This document shows, piece by piece, positions 8,456 to 16,872 of a stretch of DNA of 64,000 nt (its first letter is position 1; every line of letters begins with the position of its first letter). The DNA comes from Puniceibacterium sp. IMCC21224 (GTDB lineage: Bacteria; Pseudomonadota; Alphaproteobacteria; Rhodobacterales; Rhodobacteraceae), in assembly GCF_001038505.1 (NCBI RefSeq), contig NZ_LDPY01000001.1, positions 1,922,001 through 1,986,000 of the forward strand, in the 5' to 3' direction. The translations under genes were made by a program, and so were the position numbers. Under the pieces are notes generated by a model. That model did not search any database, had not been told where the DNA came from, and saw nothing but the letters and a program-made list of their open reading frames with translations.

Positions 8456-10717
8456 GTGGCCACTTGGGCACGTTCGTTGAACTGGTCGCGTTTGAACCGT
8501 CTGCGCCGTATGCGCAGGGTGCAAAATGCGGCGACGCTTGGGCTGGTCCTTTTGGGGCCGCTTTTGGCGGTTGCGACGTTCCTTGTTCTGGGTCCGCTTG
8601 ATCAGGGACGTGGGACGCAACTCAGCCTGCGGCTCGTTTTGCTGGCCGATCTGGTATATGTGCTGCTTTTGGCGGCGCTGGTTTTACAGCGCGTTGCGAG
8701 GATGATTGCGGCGCGGCGTGCGAAATCGGCAGGGTCGCGGCTTCACCTTCGTCTTACGGGTGTGTTTGCGCTGATGGCGCTGTTGCCGACGGTCACCGTG
8801 GCGGTGTTTGCGGTGCTGACCATCAACATCGGGCTTGAGACATGGTTTTCCGAGCGGGTGCGCAACGTGGTCGGCGCGTCACTAAGCGCGGCCGAGGCCT
8901 ATGAGCAAGAGCATCGCTTGGGGCTGACGCAGGACGCGCAGGCGCTTGCCAATTACCTCGACGTGAGCCGCCGCGCGGTGTTTATTATGAACGATGGCGA
9001 ATTGCGCAGGATCCTGAGTCAGGGCCAGTCGCAGATTCAGCGCGGTTTGCGCGAGGCCTATGTTATTGACGGAACAGGAGAAATCCGGGCGCGCGGCGAA
9101 AGCTCATATCTGTTTGACTTCGAACGGCCCAATGCCGAACAGATCGCTGAGGCGGGTGCAGAAGGCGTCGCCGTGATCGCTGATTGGGACAACAACGAAT
9201 TTCGTGCGCTGATCCCGCTTCACTCCTTTGTCGATCGTTACCTCTATGTCAGCCGCGAGGTTGATGGCGGCATCTTGAATCTGTTGGACAAAACCCAGGA
9301 GACGGCAAAGTTCTATCAGCAACAAGAAAGCGAGCGGGGGCGGCAATTGTTTGACTTTGCGCTGCTCTACCTAGGGTTTGCGGTGCTGCTGATCCTTGCG
9401 GCGACCTGGCTGGGGTTGTGGTTTGCCGAGCGCCTGAGCCGCCCGGTCGGCAGCCTCACCGGTGCCGCGCAGCGGGTCGGATCGGGGGATCTGGACGTAC
9501 AAGTGATCGAGGATGAGGGCGACGACGAGATTGCCATGCTGGGGCGATATTTCAATCAGATGACCCGGCAACTCAAGGCGCAGCGCCAGACGCTGGTGGA
9601 TAACACCCGCCAGATCGAGCGGCGTCAGCGATTGTTCGATTCCGTGCTGAGTTCGGTGACATCCGGTGTGGTGGGGTTGGACGAGGCGGGCAAAATCACC
9701 TTTGTGAATCGGTCGGCCGAGAAACTGCTCGGCGCGCAGGATATTCAGCGCTCTGTCCCGATCCATGTCGCGGTGCCGGAATTCGGCGCGATCTTTGAAC
9801 GGTTGCGCGACAGCGGGGCCGAAACTGTGCAGGACGAGGTCAAGGTCAGCCGCGAGGGGCAACTTGAAAATCTGCTCGTCCGGGTGGCCACGCGGCGGCG
9901 TCAGGATGACAGCCTTGAGGGGTTTGTGGTGGCGTTCGACGATGTGACCGATCTGGTCAGCGCGCAGCGGATGGCGGCATGGGGTGACGTCGCACGGCGC
10001 ATCGCGCACGAAATCAAGAACCCTCTAACGCCGATTCAACTGTCCGCCGAACGGATCAAACGCAAATTCAGCACCCGTGTCGGGGATCAGGCCGATAGTC
10101 TGGCGCAGTTGACAGACGTAATTGTGCGCCAAACCAACGACTTGAGGCGGATTGTTGATGAGTTTTCGAAGTTTGCGCGGATGCCGGAACCGGAACGCAA
10201 GCCCGAGGATGTCGTTGATCTGTTGCGCGGCGTGGTGTTGTTACAGGAGTCCGGTCAGCCAGACGTGCACTTTGTGACCGATCTGCCCGATGCCGGACTG
10301 GGGACCGAAGTGGATGCGACGATGATCGGTCAGGCGCTGACCAACCTGATCAAGAACGCGGGCGAAGCGATTGAATCACGACAGGAATCCGGGGTTGAGG
10401 CGGGCTTTGTCCCCGAGATCCGCATTTCCTGCATCTCAGAGGGCGGCAAGGCCGAGATTCGTATCGCTGACAATGGCATCGGCCTGCCCGAGGATCGGGC
10501 GAGGCTGTTCGAGCCCTATGTCACAACACGCGACAAGGGCACCGGGTTGGGCCTGCCCATCGTCAAGAAGATTATCGAGGAACATGGCGGCAGCCTGACC
10601 CTCGTCGATGCGCCACAGTTTGATGGCGCGTCACATACCGGGGCGATGGCGGTGATCCGTCTGCCTCTGAGCGACGTGCGGCAGATGCCGCGCGACATCT
10701 TAGAAGAAACGGTCTGA
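8456..10717 (+). CDS. ntrY: Membrane sensor histidine kinase NtrY
   Basis: The 753-residue protein has several N-terminal membrane segments (about residues 23-45, 60-80, 95-120), a periplasmic sensing loop, another helix near 300-325, a HAMP domain, a PAS domain (about 390-500), His518 in [15 protein letters not shown], and an HATPase domain ending with GTGLGLPIVKKI. NtrY with NtrX controls nitrogen, redox and envelope functions in alphaproteobacteria. The start is a GTG with GAGG eight bases upstream; no ATG fits the N-terminal basic segment before the first helix. It is followed by ntrX after 15 bp. Confidence 0.95.
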   Translation: MATWARSLNWSRLNRLRRMRRVQNAATLGLVLLGPLLAVATFLVLGPLDQGRGTQLSLRLVLLADLVYVLLLAALVLQRVARMIAARRAKSAGSRLHLRLTGVFALMALLPTVTVAVFAVLTINIGLETWFSERVRNVVGASLSAAEAYEQEHRLGLTQDAQALANYLDVSRRAVFIMNDGELRRILSQGQSQIQRGLREAYVIDGTGEIRARGESSYLFDFERPNAEQIAEAGAEGVAVIADWDNNEFRALIPLHSFVDRYLYVSREVDGGILNLLDKTQETAKFYQQQESERGRQLFDFALLYLGFAVLLILAATWLGLWFAERLSRPVGSLTGAAQRVGSGDLDVQVIEDEGDDEIAMLGRYFNQMTRQLKAQRQTLVDNTRQIERRQRLFDSVLSSVTSGVVGLDEAGKITFVNRSAEKLLGAQDIQRSVPIHVAVPEFGAIFERLRDSGAETVQDEVKVSREGQLENLLVRVATRRRQDDSLEGFVVAFDDVTDLVSAQRMAAWGDVARRIAHEIKNPLTPIQLSAERIKRKFSTRVGDQADSLAQLTDVIVRQTNDLRRIVDEFSKFARMPEPERKPEDVVDLLRGVVLLQESGQPDVHFVTDLPDAGLGTEVDATMIGQALTNLIKNAGEAIESRQESGVEAGFVPEIRISCISEGGKAEIRIADNGIGLPEDRARLFEPYVTTRDKGTGLGLPIVKKIIEEHGGSLTLVDAPQFDGASHTGAMAVIRLPLSDVRQMPRDILEETV

Positions 10718-10732
10718 ACAGGTGAGGCGCAC

Positions 10733-12160
10733 ATGAGTGATATTCTGATAGTCGACGACGAACGCGATATCCGCGAACTGATCGGGGATATTCTTGAGGA
10801 TGAGGGCTATACCACGCGCCTCGCCGGCAATTCCAACGAGGCGATGAGCGAGATCAATTCCGAGCCGCCCGCGCTGCTGATCCTGGATATCTGGCTCAAG
10901 GATAGCAAGATGGATGGGATCGACATCCTGAAATCAGTCAAGCGCGATAACCCTGATGTCCCGGTGGTGATCATTTCGGGACACGGCAATATCGAGATCG
11001 CGGTGGCCGCGATCAAGCAGGGCGCTTACGATTTCATCGAAAAGCCGTTCAATATCGATCAACTGCTCGTGGTGATCCGTCGGGCGATGGAAACCAGCCG
11101 CCTGCGGCGCGAGAATCAAAAGCTCAAGCGCAAGGATGTCGCAGCGGCCGAGATGATGGGGGATGGTGCCGCGTATCGGGGGCTGCTGAGCCAGCTCGAC
11201 AAGGTGACGAAATCCAACGGCAGGGTGATGCTGTCGGGGCCTGCAGGCAGCGGCAAGGAACTGGCGGCGCGCTACATCCACGGCCATTCGGCGCGCGCCA
11301 ATGCGCCGTTTGTCACGGTCAATTGTGCAGGCGTTGCGCCCGAGACGATGGAAGAGGTGCTGTTTGGCCGCGAAACAGCGGATCGCGGGATTGAACCGGG
11401 TCTGTTAGAGCAGGCGCATGGCGGGGTGATTTATTTCGACGAGGTGGCGGATATGCCGCTGGGCACCCAGTCCAAGATTCTGCGCGTGCTGGTCGATCAG
11501 CAGTTTCAGCGCGTCGGTGGCGCCGACAAGGTACGGGTGGATCTGCGGGTGATCTCGTCGACCAATCGCGATCTGGCAGAAGAGATCGACGCCGGGCGGT
11601 TCCGTCAGGAGTTGTATCACCGGCTGAACGTGGTTCCGGTTGTGGTGCCGTCACTTGAGGATCGTCGCGAAGACATCCCGATGCTGGCCGAGTATTTCAT
11701 TGATCAGTGTCACAAAACCCAAGGTTTGCCGCTTCGCGTATTGGGTGAGGATGCGATTGCCCTGATGCAAACCATGATCTGGCCGGGCAATGTTCGCCAG
11801 CTCAAGAACCTGGTTGAGCGTGTCCTGATCCTTGGCGATGGCACCGGTGAGATCGAGGCTCGTGAACTGCCACAGGACAACTCTTTCAGTGGTGGCGAAG
11901 AAGGTCGCGTGGTGCTGTCGGGCACGCTGGCGACGCTGCCGCTGCGCGAAGCGCGTGAAGCGTTCGAGCGCGAGTATCTGCTGACGCAGATCAACCGCTT
12001 TGGCGGCAACATCAGCCGCACCGCGAGTTTTGTCGGCATGGAGCGCTCGGCCCTGCATCGCAAATTGAAATCGCTGGGGGTTGTGACCGGCTCCAAGGGG
12101 GGGGCGCGTATCGCCCAGCTTGAGGATGAGGTGGACGAATCTGAACAGATCGAAGCCTGA
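10733..12160 (+). CDS. ntrX: Response regulator NtrX, lacking a GAFTGA loop
   Basis: The 475-residue regulator has a receiver domain (Asp52 in LLILDIWLKDS), an AAA+ domain and a C-terminal Fis-type helix-turn-helix (GGNISRTASFVGMERSAL). Walker A is atypical, GPAGSGKE at residues 169-176. Where sigma-54 activators have ELFGHEKGAFTGA, this protein has EEVLFGRETADRGIEPG (about 207-223), so the GAFTGA loop is gone. This argues against sigma-54 activation and suggests a sigma-70 activator or a repressor. It is the partner of NtrY immediately upstream. Confidence 0.95.
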   Translation: MSDILIVDDERDIRELIGDILEDEGYTTRLAGNSNEAMSEINSEPPALLILDIWLKDSKMDGIDILKSVKRDNPDVPVVIISGHGNIEIAVAAIKQGAYDFIEKPFNIDQLLVVIRRAMETSRLRRENQKLKRKDVAAAEMMGDGAAYRGLLSQLDKVTKSNGRVMLSGPAGSGKELAARYIHGHSARANAPFVTVNCAGVAPETMEEVLFGRETADRGIEPGLLEQAHGGVIYFDEVADMPLGTQSKILRVLVDQQFQRVGGADKVRVDLRVISSTNRDLAEEIDAGRFRQELYHRLNVVPVVVPSLEDRREDIPMLAEYFIDQCHKTQGLPLRVLGEDAIALMQTMIWPGNVRQLKNLVERVLILGDGTGEIEARELPQDNSFSGGEEGRVVLSGTLATLPLREAREAFEREYLLTQINRFGGNISRTASFVGMERSALHRKLKSLGVVTGSKGGARIAQLEDEVDESEQIEA

Positions 12161-12343
12161 CGCCGGGGATTCCAATCCACTGATCCCCAACCTTGTCGCG
12201 TGATGCGCGCTAGCGTGGGGTGACTTCGGTCAGCAAAGGCAGAGGCGGGGGGATGCATTGTCGAACCCGGCACAATCGCATCAGTTGACCCTGCCGCGGG
12301 CTTCTGTCACTCAGATATCAGTCGGGATCATGCGGGACGGCAC

Positions 12344-13720
12344 ATGAAAGTCATCATTTGCGGGGCGGGTCAGGTCGGCTGGCAAATCGCGCGGCACCTG
12401 TCGGGTGAGCGCAACGACGTTACCGTTGTGGACAACAACGCCGATCTGGTGCGACGGGCGACGGATTCGCTGGATGTGCAGGGGATCGCGGGCTTTGCGT
12501 CTTATCCTGATATTCTGGAACGGGCTGGTGCGCGCGACGCTGACATGATTATCGCCGCCACCTATTCCGACGAGGTCAACATGGTGACCTGTCAGGTGGC
12601 GCATTCGGTATTTTCAATCCCGCGCAAGATCGCGCGGCTGCGCTCGCAAAGCTATCTGACAGCGATCTATTCTGATCTTTATCGCCGCGATCACATGCCA
12701 ATTGACGTGGTGATCAGTCCGGAGCGCGAAGTGGCCGAAGCGGCGCTGCAACGGCTCTCTGCCCCCGAAGCGTTCGATACCGAGGTGTTTCTGGATGGAA
12801 AGGCGCAGATGCTGGGTCTGACTATCGACGAGGATTGCCCGGTGGTAAACACGCCTCTGCGGCAGTTGACCGATCTGTTTTCGACGCTGCGGTCGGTCGT
12901 GGTCGGGGTGCGCCGTCAGGGGACGCTGTTTGCGCCCGAGGCCAGCGATCAGTTGTTTGTCGGCGATGCGTGTTATGTCATCGTACATGCCGAAGATATC
13001 CGCCGCACGATGGAGATATTTGGCAAAGCCTACCGCAAGCAAGAGCGTATTGTTCTGGTAGGTGGTGGCAATGTCGGGCTGACGGTCGCACGCGAGCTGG
13101 AAAAGCGCGCCGACCGGGTGCGTACCAAGGTTATCGAGCGCGACCGCGCCATCGCCGAGCGCGCTGCCGAGGCGCTCGAGCGTACGATTGTGCTGCATGG
13201 TGACGGTTTGGACGCGGCCCTGCTGAGCGAGGCAAATGTTGAACGCGCCGATGCGGTGCTGTGCGTCACCGATGACGACAAGACTAACATGCTGGCCGCT
13301 GTGCGGGCCAAGGCGGCTGGCTGCCATATGGCGATTGCACTGATCAACGATCCGACTCTGGTGCCGCTGATGGGGCCGCTGGGGATTGACGCGCATATCA
13401 ACCCGCGCGCGACCACGGTCAGCTCGATCCTGCGCCATATCCGCCACGGGCGGGTCCGCGCCGTCTATTCTATCGGCGATGCCGAGGCCGAAATGATCGA
13501 GGCCGAGGTTCTGTCGACCTCGCCCATTGCCGGGCTCTCGATCCGCGAGATCGACTTTCCCGAGGGTGTGCTGGTTGGTGCGGTGCTGAAACAGGGCCAT
13601 GTGGTCAAACTGTCGGGCGCGCTGCGGATCGAAGAGGGGGATCTGATCGTGCTCTTTGCCCTGACCAAGGATGTTGCCGAGGTCGAGCGGCTGCTCCAGG
13701 TCTCGATCGACTTTTTCTGA
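12344..13720 (+). CDS. trkA: Trk potassium uptake regulator TrkA
   Basis: The 458-residue cytoplasmic subunit has two tandem RCK modules. The first NAD-binding motif is CGAGQVGWQIA at residues 4-14, and the second is VGGGNVGLTVA near residue 239. Each is followed by a TrkA_C regulatory domain. TrkA gates the TrkH potassium channel in response to nucleotides. The gene follows ntrX after about 180 bp and precedes trkH by 3 bp, a conserved arrangement in this group. Confidence 0.95.
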   Translation: MKVIICGAGQVGWQIARHLSGERNDVTVVDNNADLVRRATDSLDVQGIAGFASYPDILERAGARDADMIIAATYSDEVNMVTCQVAHSVFSIPRKIARLRSQSYLTAIYSDLYRRDHMPIDVVISPEREVAEAALQRLSAPEAFDTEVFLDGKAQMLGLTIDEDCPVVNTPLRQLTDLFSTLRSVVVGVRRQGTLFAPEASDQLFVGDACYVIVHAEDIRRTMEIFGKAYRKQERIVLVGGGNVGLTVARELEKRADRVRTKVIERDRAIAERAAEALERTIVLHGDGLDAALLSEANVERADAVLCVTDDDKTNMLAAVRAKAAGCHMAIALINDPTLVPLMGPLGIDAHINPRATTVSSILRHIRHGRVRAVYSIGDAEAEMIEAEVLSTSPIAGLSIREIDFPEGVLVGAVLKQGHVVKLSGALRIEEGDLIVLFALTKDVAEVERLLQVSIDFF

Positions 13721-13723
13721 CCT

Positions 13724-15238
13724 ATGCGGCGTTTGTTTGCCCTGCCGTTCCTGTTGCTGCTGGCCATTCTTGCCTTTGCGTCGATGATCGTTCCGGCCGT
13801 GTTCGCGCTGATGATCGAAGAGCATCACGATTCCCGCAGCTTTTTCTATGCCGGGGTGGTGGGGCTGGTTCTGTGCACGATGATTGCCATCGCCCAGGCG
13901 ACACGCCAGCACAATCAAAGCGCGATGCGGCAGTTGCTGGGCTTGTTGGCTGCCTTTGTGGTGTTGCCGGCCATCCTGGCTGTGCCGTTTCACGAGGCCG
14001 TGCGCAACACCACATTTCTGAACGCCTATTTCGAAATGGTGTCGAGCCTGACCACCACCGGCGCGACCTTGTTCGACGCCGCGCGTCTGTCCCCGCCAGA
14101 ACATCTGTGGCGGGCGCAGGTCGGTTGGATGGGGGGCCTGCTGATGTGGGTGTCCGCTGCGGCGATCCTCGCGCCGCTGACGCTGGGCGGTTTTGAGGTG
14201 ACCGCCATGGGCGAGCCGGGACAGTCGCCGCCGCTGGGTTCGGCGCGTCTGGACATGAGCAATCCGGCGCGGCGGTTGGAGCGCACATTTGGCGCGCTGT
14301 TCCCGATCTATACCGGGCTGACTGTGGCGTTGTGGATCATGCTGGTGATGGCGGGGGATTTGCCATTGGTTGCGCTGATCCATGCGATGTCGGCGATGGC
14401 CACTTCGGGCATCTCACCCGTTGGTGGCATCGCCGGGGCCCAGAGCGGGCTGGCCGGGGAAATGATCCTGTTCTGCTTTTTGTTCTTCGCGCTATCCCGG
14501 CTGACGTTTTCGCGCGACACCAGTAGTGCGCGGCAATCGCGCCTGCGCAACGATCCTGAATTCCGCATGGGCCTGATCCTGATCGTCCTGGTGCCGGCGC
14601 TGCTTTTCATGCGGCACTGGCTCGCCTCGTTTGAAGTTGGCGAAGAAGAGAACCTGATCGCGGCGCTGCATGCGCTTTGGGGGGCGGTGTTCACCACGCT
14701 GTCGTTCCTGACCACAACCGGATTTGTCAGTGCCGACTGGATCTCGGCGCAGGGCTGGTCGGGATTGAGCACGCCGGGGCTAATCTTTATGGGACTGGCG
14801 CTGATCGGGGGCGGGGTCGCGACCACCGCAGGTGGTGTCAAGCTGTTGCGGGTGTTCGTTCTCTACCTCAACGCGCGGCGGGAAATCGAAAAGCTGACCC
14901 ATCCGTCGTCGATCGGGCGTTCGGGGCCGATGGGGCGGCGGATGCGGCGCGAGGGCGCGTTTATCGCCTGGGTGTTCTTTATGATCTTTGCGCTGACCCT
15001 GGCTGCGGTGACTCTGGCGTTGACCGCGCTAGGCGTGGATTTCGAGTCGGCGCTGATTCTGACCATCGCCACATTGTCCAATACCGGGCCGCTGGTACTG
15101 ATCGCGGGTGAGGTGCCGATTGATCTTGTGATCTTGTCCGCCGAGGCAAAATCGCTGCTTTGTCTGGCAATGATTTTAGGGCGGCTGGAAATGTTGGCGC
15201 TGATTGTTATCCTGACCCCCGACATCTGGCGCGAGTGA
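13724..15238 (+). CDS. trkH: Potassium uptake membrane subunit TrkH
   Basis: The 504-residue polytopic membrane protein belongs to the TrkH/KtrB superfamily, with about ten to twelve hydrophobic segments. The four pore-loop repeats can be traced as SLTTTGAT (about residue 107), AMATSGISPVGG, SFLTTTGFVSADW and TLSNTGPLVL, each with the selectivity-filter glycine. It forms the translocating unit with TrkA, which lies 3 bp upstream. The start is the ATG giving MRRLFALPFLL. Confidence 0.95.
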   Translation: MRRLFALPFLLLLAILAFASMIVPAVFALMIEEHHDSRSFFYAGVVGLVLCTMIAIAQATRQHNQSAMRQLLGLLAAFVVLPAILAVPFHEAVRNTTFLNAYFEMVSSLTTTGATLFDAARLSPPEHLWRAQVGWMGGLLMWVSAAAILAPLTLGGFEVTAMGEPGQSPPLGSARLDMSNPARRLERTFGALFPIYTGLTVALWIMLVMAGDLPLVALIHAMSAMATSGISPVGGIAGAQSGLAGEMILFCFLFFALSRLTFSRDTSSARQSRLRNDPEFRMGLILIVLVPALLFMRHWLASFEVGEEENLIAALHALWGAVFTTLSFLTTTGFVSADWISAQGWSGLSTPGLIFMGLALIGGGVATTAGGVKLLRVFVLYLNARREIEKLTHPSSIGRSGPMGRRMRREGAFIAWVFFMIFALTLAAVTLALTALGVDFESALILTIATLSNTGPLVLIAGEVPIDLVILSAEAKSLLCLAMILGRLEMLALIVILTPDIWRE

Positions 15239-15361
15239 GGCGGCGATACCGCAACCGCGAAAAACCGGAATTTTCCGCTGGAACTTCGGGAATGTGCAAT
15301 ACATAGTTGTACGAAACCGCGCGCTGTCCTTAGGCGCGAACGAGAAAAAAAGGCAATTCCA

Positions 15362-15601
15362 ATGGCTTCGGACAAACAGAACCTTCAAGACGCATTCCTG
15401 AATCATGTGCGCAAAACAAAGGTTCCGGTGACGGTCTTTCTGATCAATGGCGTCAAATTGCAGGGTGTGATCACCTGGTTTGACAACTTTTGCGTGCTTT
15501 TGCGTCGCGATGGTCAGTCCCAGTTGGTGTACAAGCACGCAATCTCGACCATCATGCCGTCGCAGCCAATCAGCTTGTATGACGGCGAAGACAACAATTG
15601 A
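15362..15601 (+). CDS. hfq: RNA chaperone Hfq
   Basis: The 79-residue Sm-like protein binds small RNAs and mRNAs as a hexamer. The Sm1 motif covers about residues 20-45 ([19 protein letters not shown]) and the Sm2 motif is [11 protein letters not shown], containing the KH pair of the proximal RNA-binding face. The C-terminal tail is short, as in alphaproteobacteria. AAAAAAAGG precedes the ATG. In Rhodobacter capsulatus the homologue (NrfA) helps express nif genes. Its stop overlaps the hflX TTG start (TTGA). Confidence 0.96.
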   Translation: MASDKQNLQDAFLNHVRKTKVPVTVFLINGVKLQGVITWFDNFCVLLRRDGQSQLVYKHAISTIMPSQPISLYDGEDNN

Positions 15602-16872
15602 ACGAACATGACACGCATGTAACCCGCGCCTGGGTTCTGCATCCCGACATCAAGTCGGACCGAGACCGCCGGGACGCTTTGGCAGCGCTGGATGAAGCTG
15701 TGGCGCTGGCCGCAGCGCTGCCGAATCTGGAAGTTGTTGGATCGACCGTCGTGCCGCTGCCAAAACCCCATGCCGGGCGGTTGTTCGGGTCGGGAAAAAT
15801 CGCCGAACTAAAGGCCCAGTTGGAAGAGGCCGAGGCCGAACTGGTTCTGGTCGACGGCCCTGTGACACCTGTGCAGCAGCGCAATCTGGAAAAGGATTGG
15901 AACGTCAAGTTGCTTGACCGCACCGGTCTGATCCTCGAAATTTTCTCGGACCGGGCGGCGACGCGCGAAGGTGTGCTTCAGGTCGAGATGGCGGCGCTGT
16001 CCTATCAGCGCACGCGGTTGGTGCGGGCCTGGACCCACCTGGAACGGCAGCGTGGCGGGTTGGGGTTTGTTGGTGGTCCCGGCGAGACGCAGATCGAGGC
16101 GGACAGGCGTGCCATCGACGATCAATTGGTGCGCATTCGCCGCCAGATCGACAAGGTGTCCAAGACACGCGGGCTTCATCGTGCGGCGCGGGCCAAGGTG
16201 CCGTTTCCGATTGTGGCGCTGGTGGGGTATACCAACGCTGGTAAATCGACGTTGTTCAACCGGCTGACCGGGGCCGAAGTGATGGCCAAGGACATGCTGT
16301 TCGCCACACTGGACCCGACGATGCGGGCGGTGCGGCTGGATGGTCGGCTGGACGTGATCCTGTCCGATACCGTGGGCTTTATCTCGGATCTGCCAACCGA
16401 ATTGGTGGCTGCGTTCCGCGCCACCCTCGAAGAGGTGCTGGCCGCGGATCTGATCGTGCATGTGCGCGACATCCACCACGCCAACACAGCTGAGCAGGCC
16501 GAAGATGTACGCAGCATCCTCAAAGCATTGGGAGTCGGCGAGGAAACTCCGCAGCTCGAAGTATGGAACAAGGTTGATCTGCTTGAGGACGAAGCACGCG
16601 AGGCGGCGTTGAACCGTTCGGGGCGCGATGACAATATTATTTCCGTCTCGGCCCTGACGGGTGAAGGGTTGCCCGACTTTCTTGCCGCTGTGATGCAGCG
16701 GCTCGAGGTCGAAAAGCGCACCGAGCAGCTGCACCTTGGGTATGATGACGGCAAGCGCCGGGCCTGGCTGTTCCAAAAAGGATTGGTCGAGGCCGAGAGC
16801 GAAAGCGAAGCCGGTTTTGATCTGACCGTGCGCTGGTCAGCGCAAGAGGCGCTGGCGTTCGGGCGCCTCTGA
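15598..16872 (+). CDS. hflX: Ribosome-splitting GTPase HflX
   Basis: The 424-residue GTPase has the N-terminal HflX nucleotide-binding domain ([15 protein letters not shown]), a glycine-rich linker ([20 protein letters not shown]) and a G domain with P-loop GYTNAGKST at residues 210-218, DTVGF (G3) and NKVDL (G4). HflX splits stalled 70S ribosomes under stress. It starts at a TTG overlapping the hfq stop by TTGA. No in-frame ATG or GTG lies near the conserved N-terminus. Its TGA abuts the stop of the convergent acylase gene with no bases between. Confidence 0.94.
   Translation: MNEHDTHVTRAWVLHPDIKSDRDRRDALAALDEAVALAAALPNLEVVGSTVVPLPKPHAGRLFGSGKIAELKAQLEEAEAELVLVDGPVTPVQQRNLEKDWNVKLLDRTGLILEIFSDRAATREGVLQVEMAALSYQRTRLVRAWTHLERQRGGLGFVGGPGETQIEADRRAIDDQLVRIRRQIDKVSKTRGLHRAARAKVPFPIVALVGYTNAGKSTLFNRLTGAEVMAKDMLFATLDPTMRAVRLDGRLDVILSDTVGFISDLPTELVAAFRATLEEVLAADLIVHVRDIHHANTAEQAEDVRSILKALGVGEETPQLEVWNKVDLLEDEAREAALNRSGRDDNIISVSALTGEGLPDFLAAVMQRLEVEKRTEQLHLGYDDGKRRAWLFQKGLVEAESESEAGFDLTVRWSAQEALAFGRL

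Noticed and set aside
12614-14383. A 589-codon minus-strand open frame across trkA and trkH
   Set aside because: It is antisense to two well-recognised genes, has the skewed Arg/His/Gln composition of a shadow frame in GC-rich DNA, and shows no family motif.
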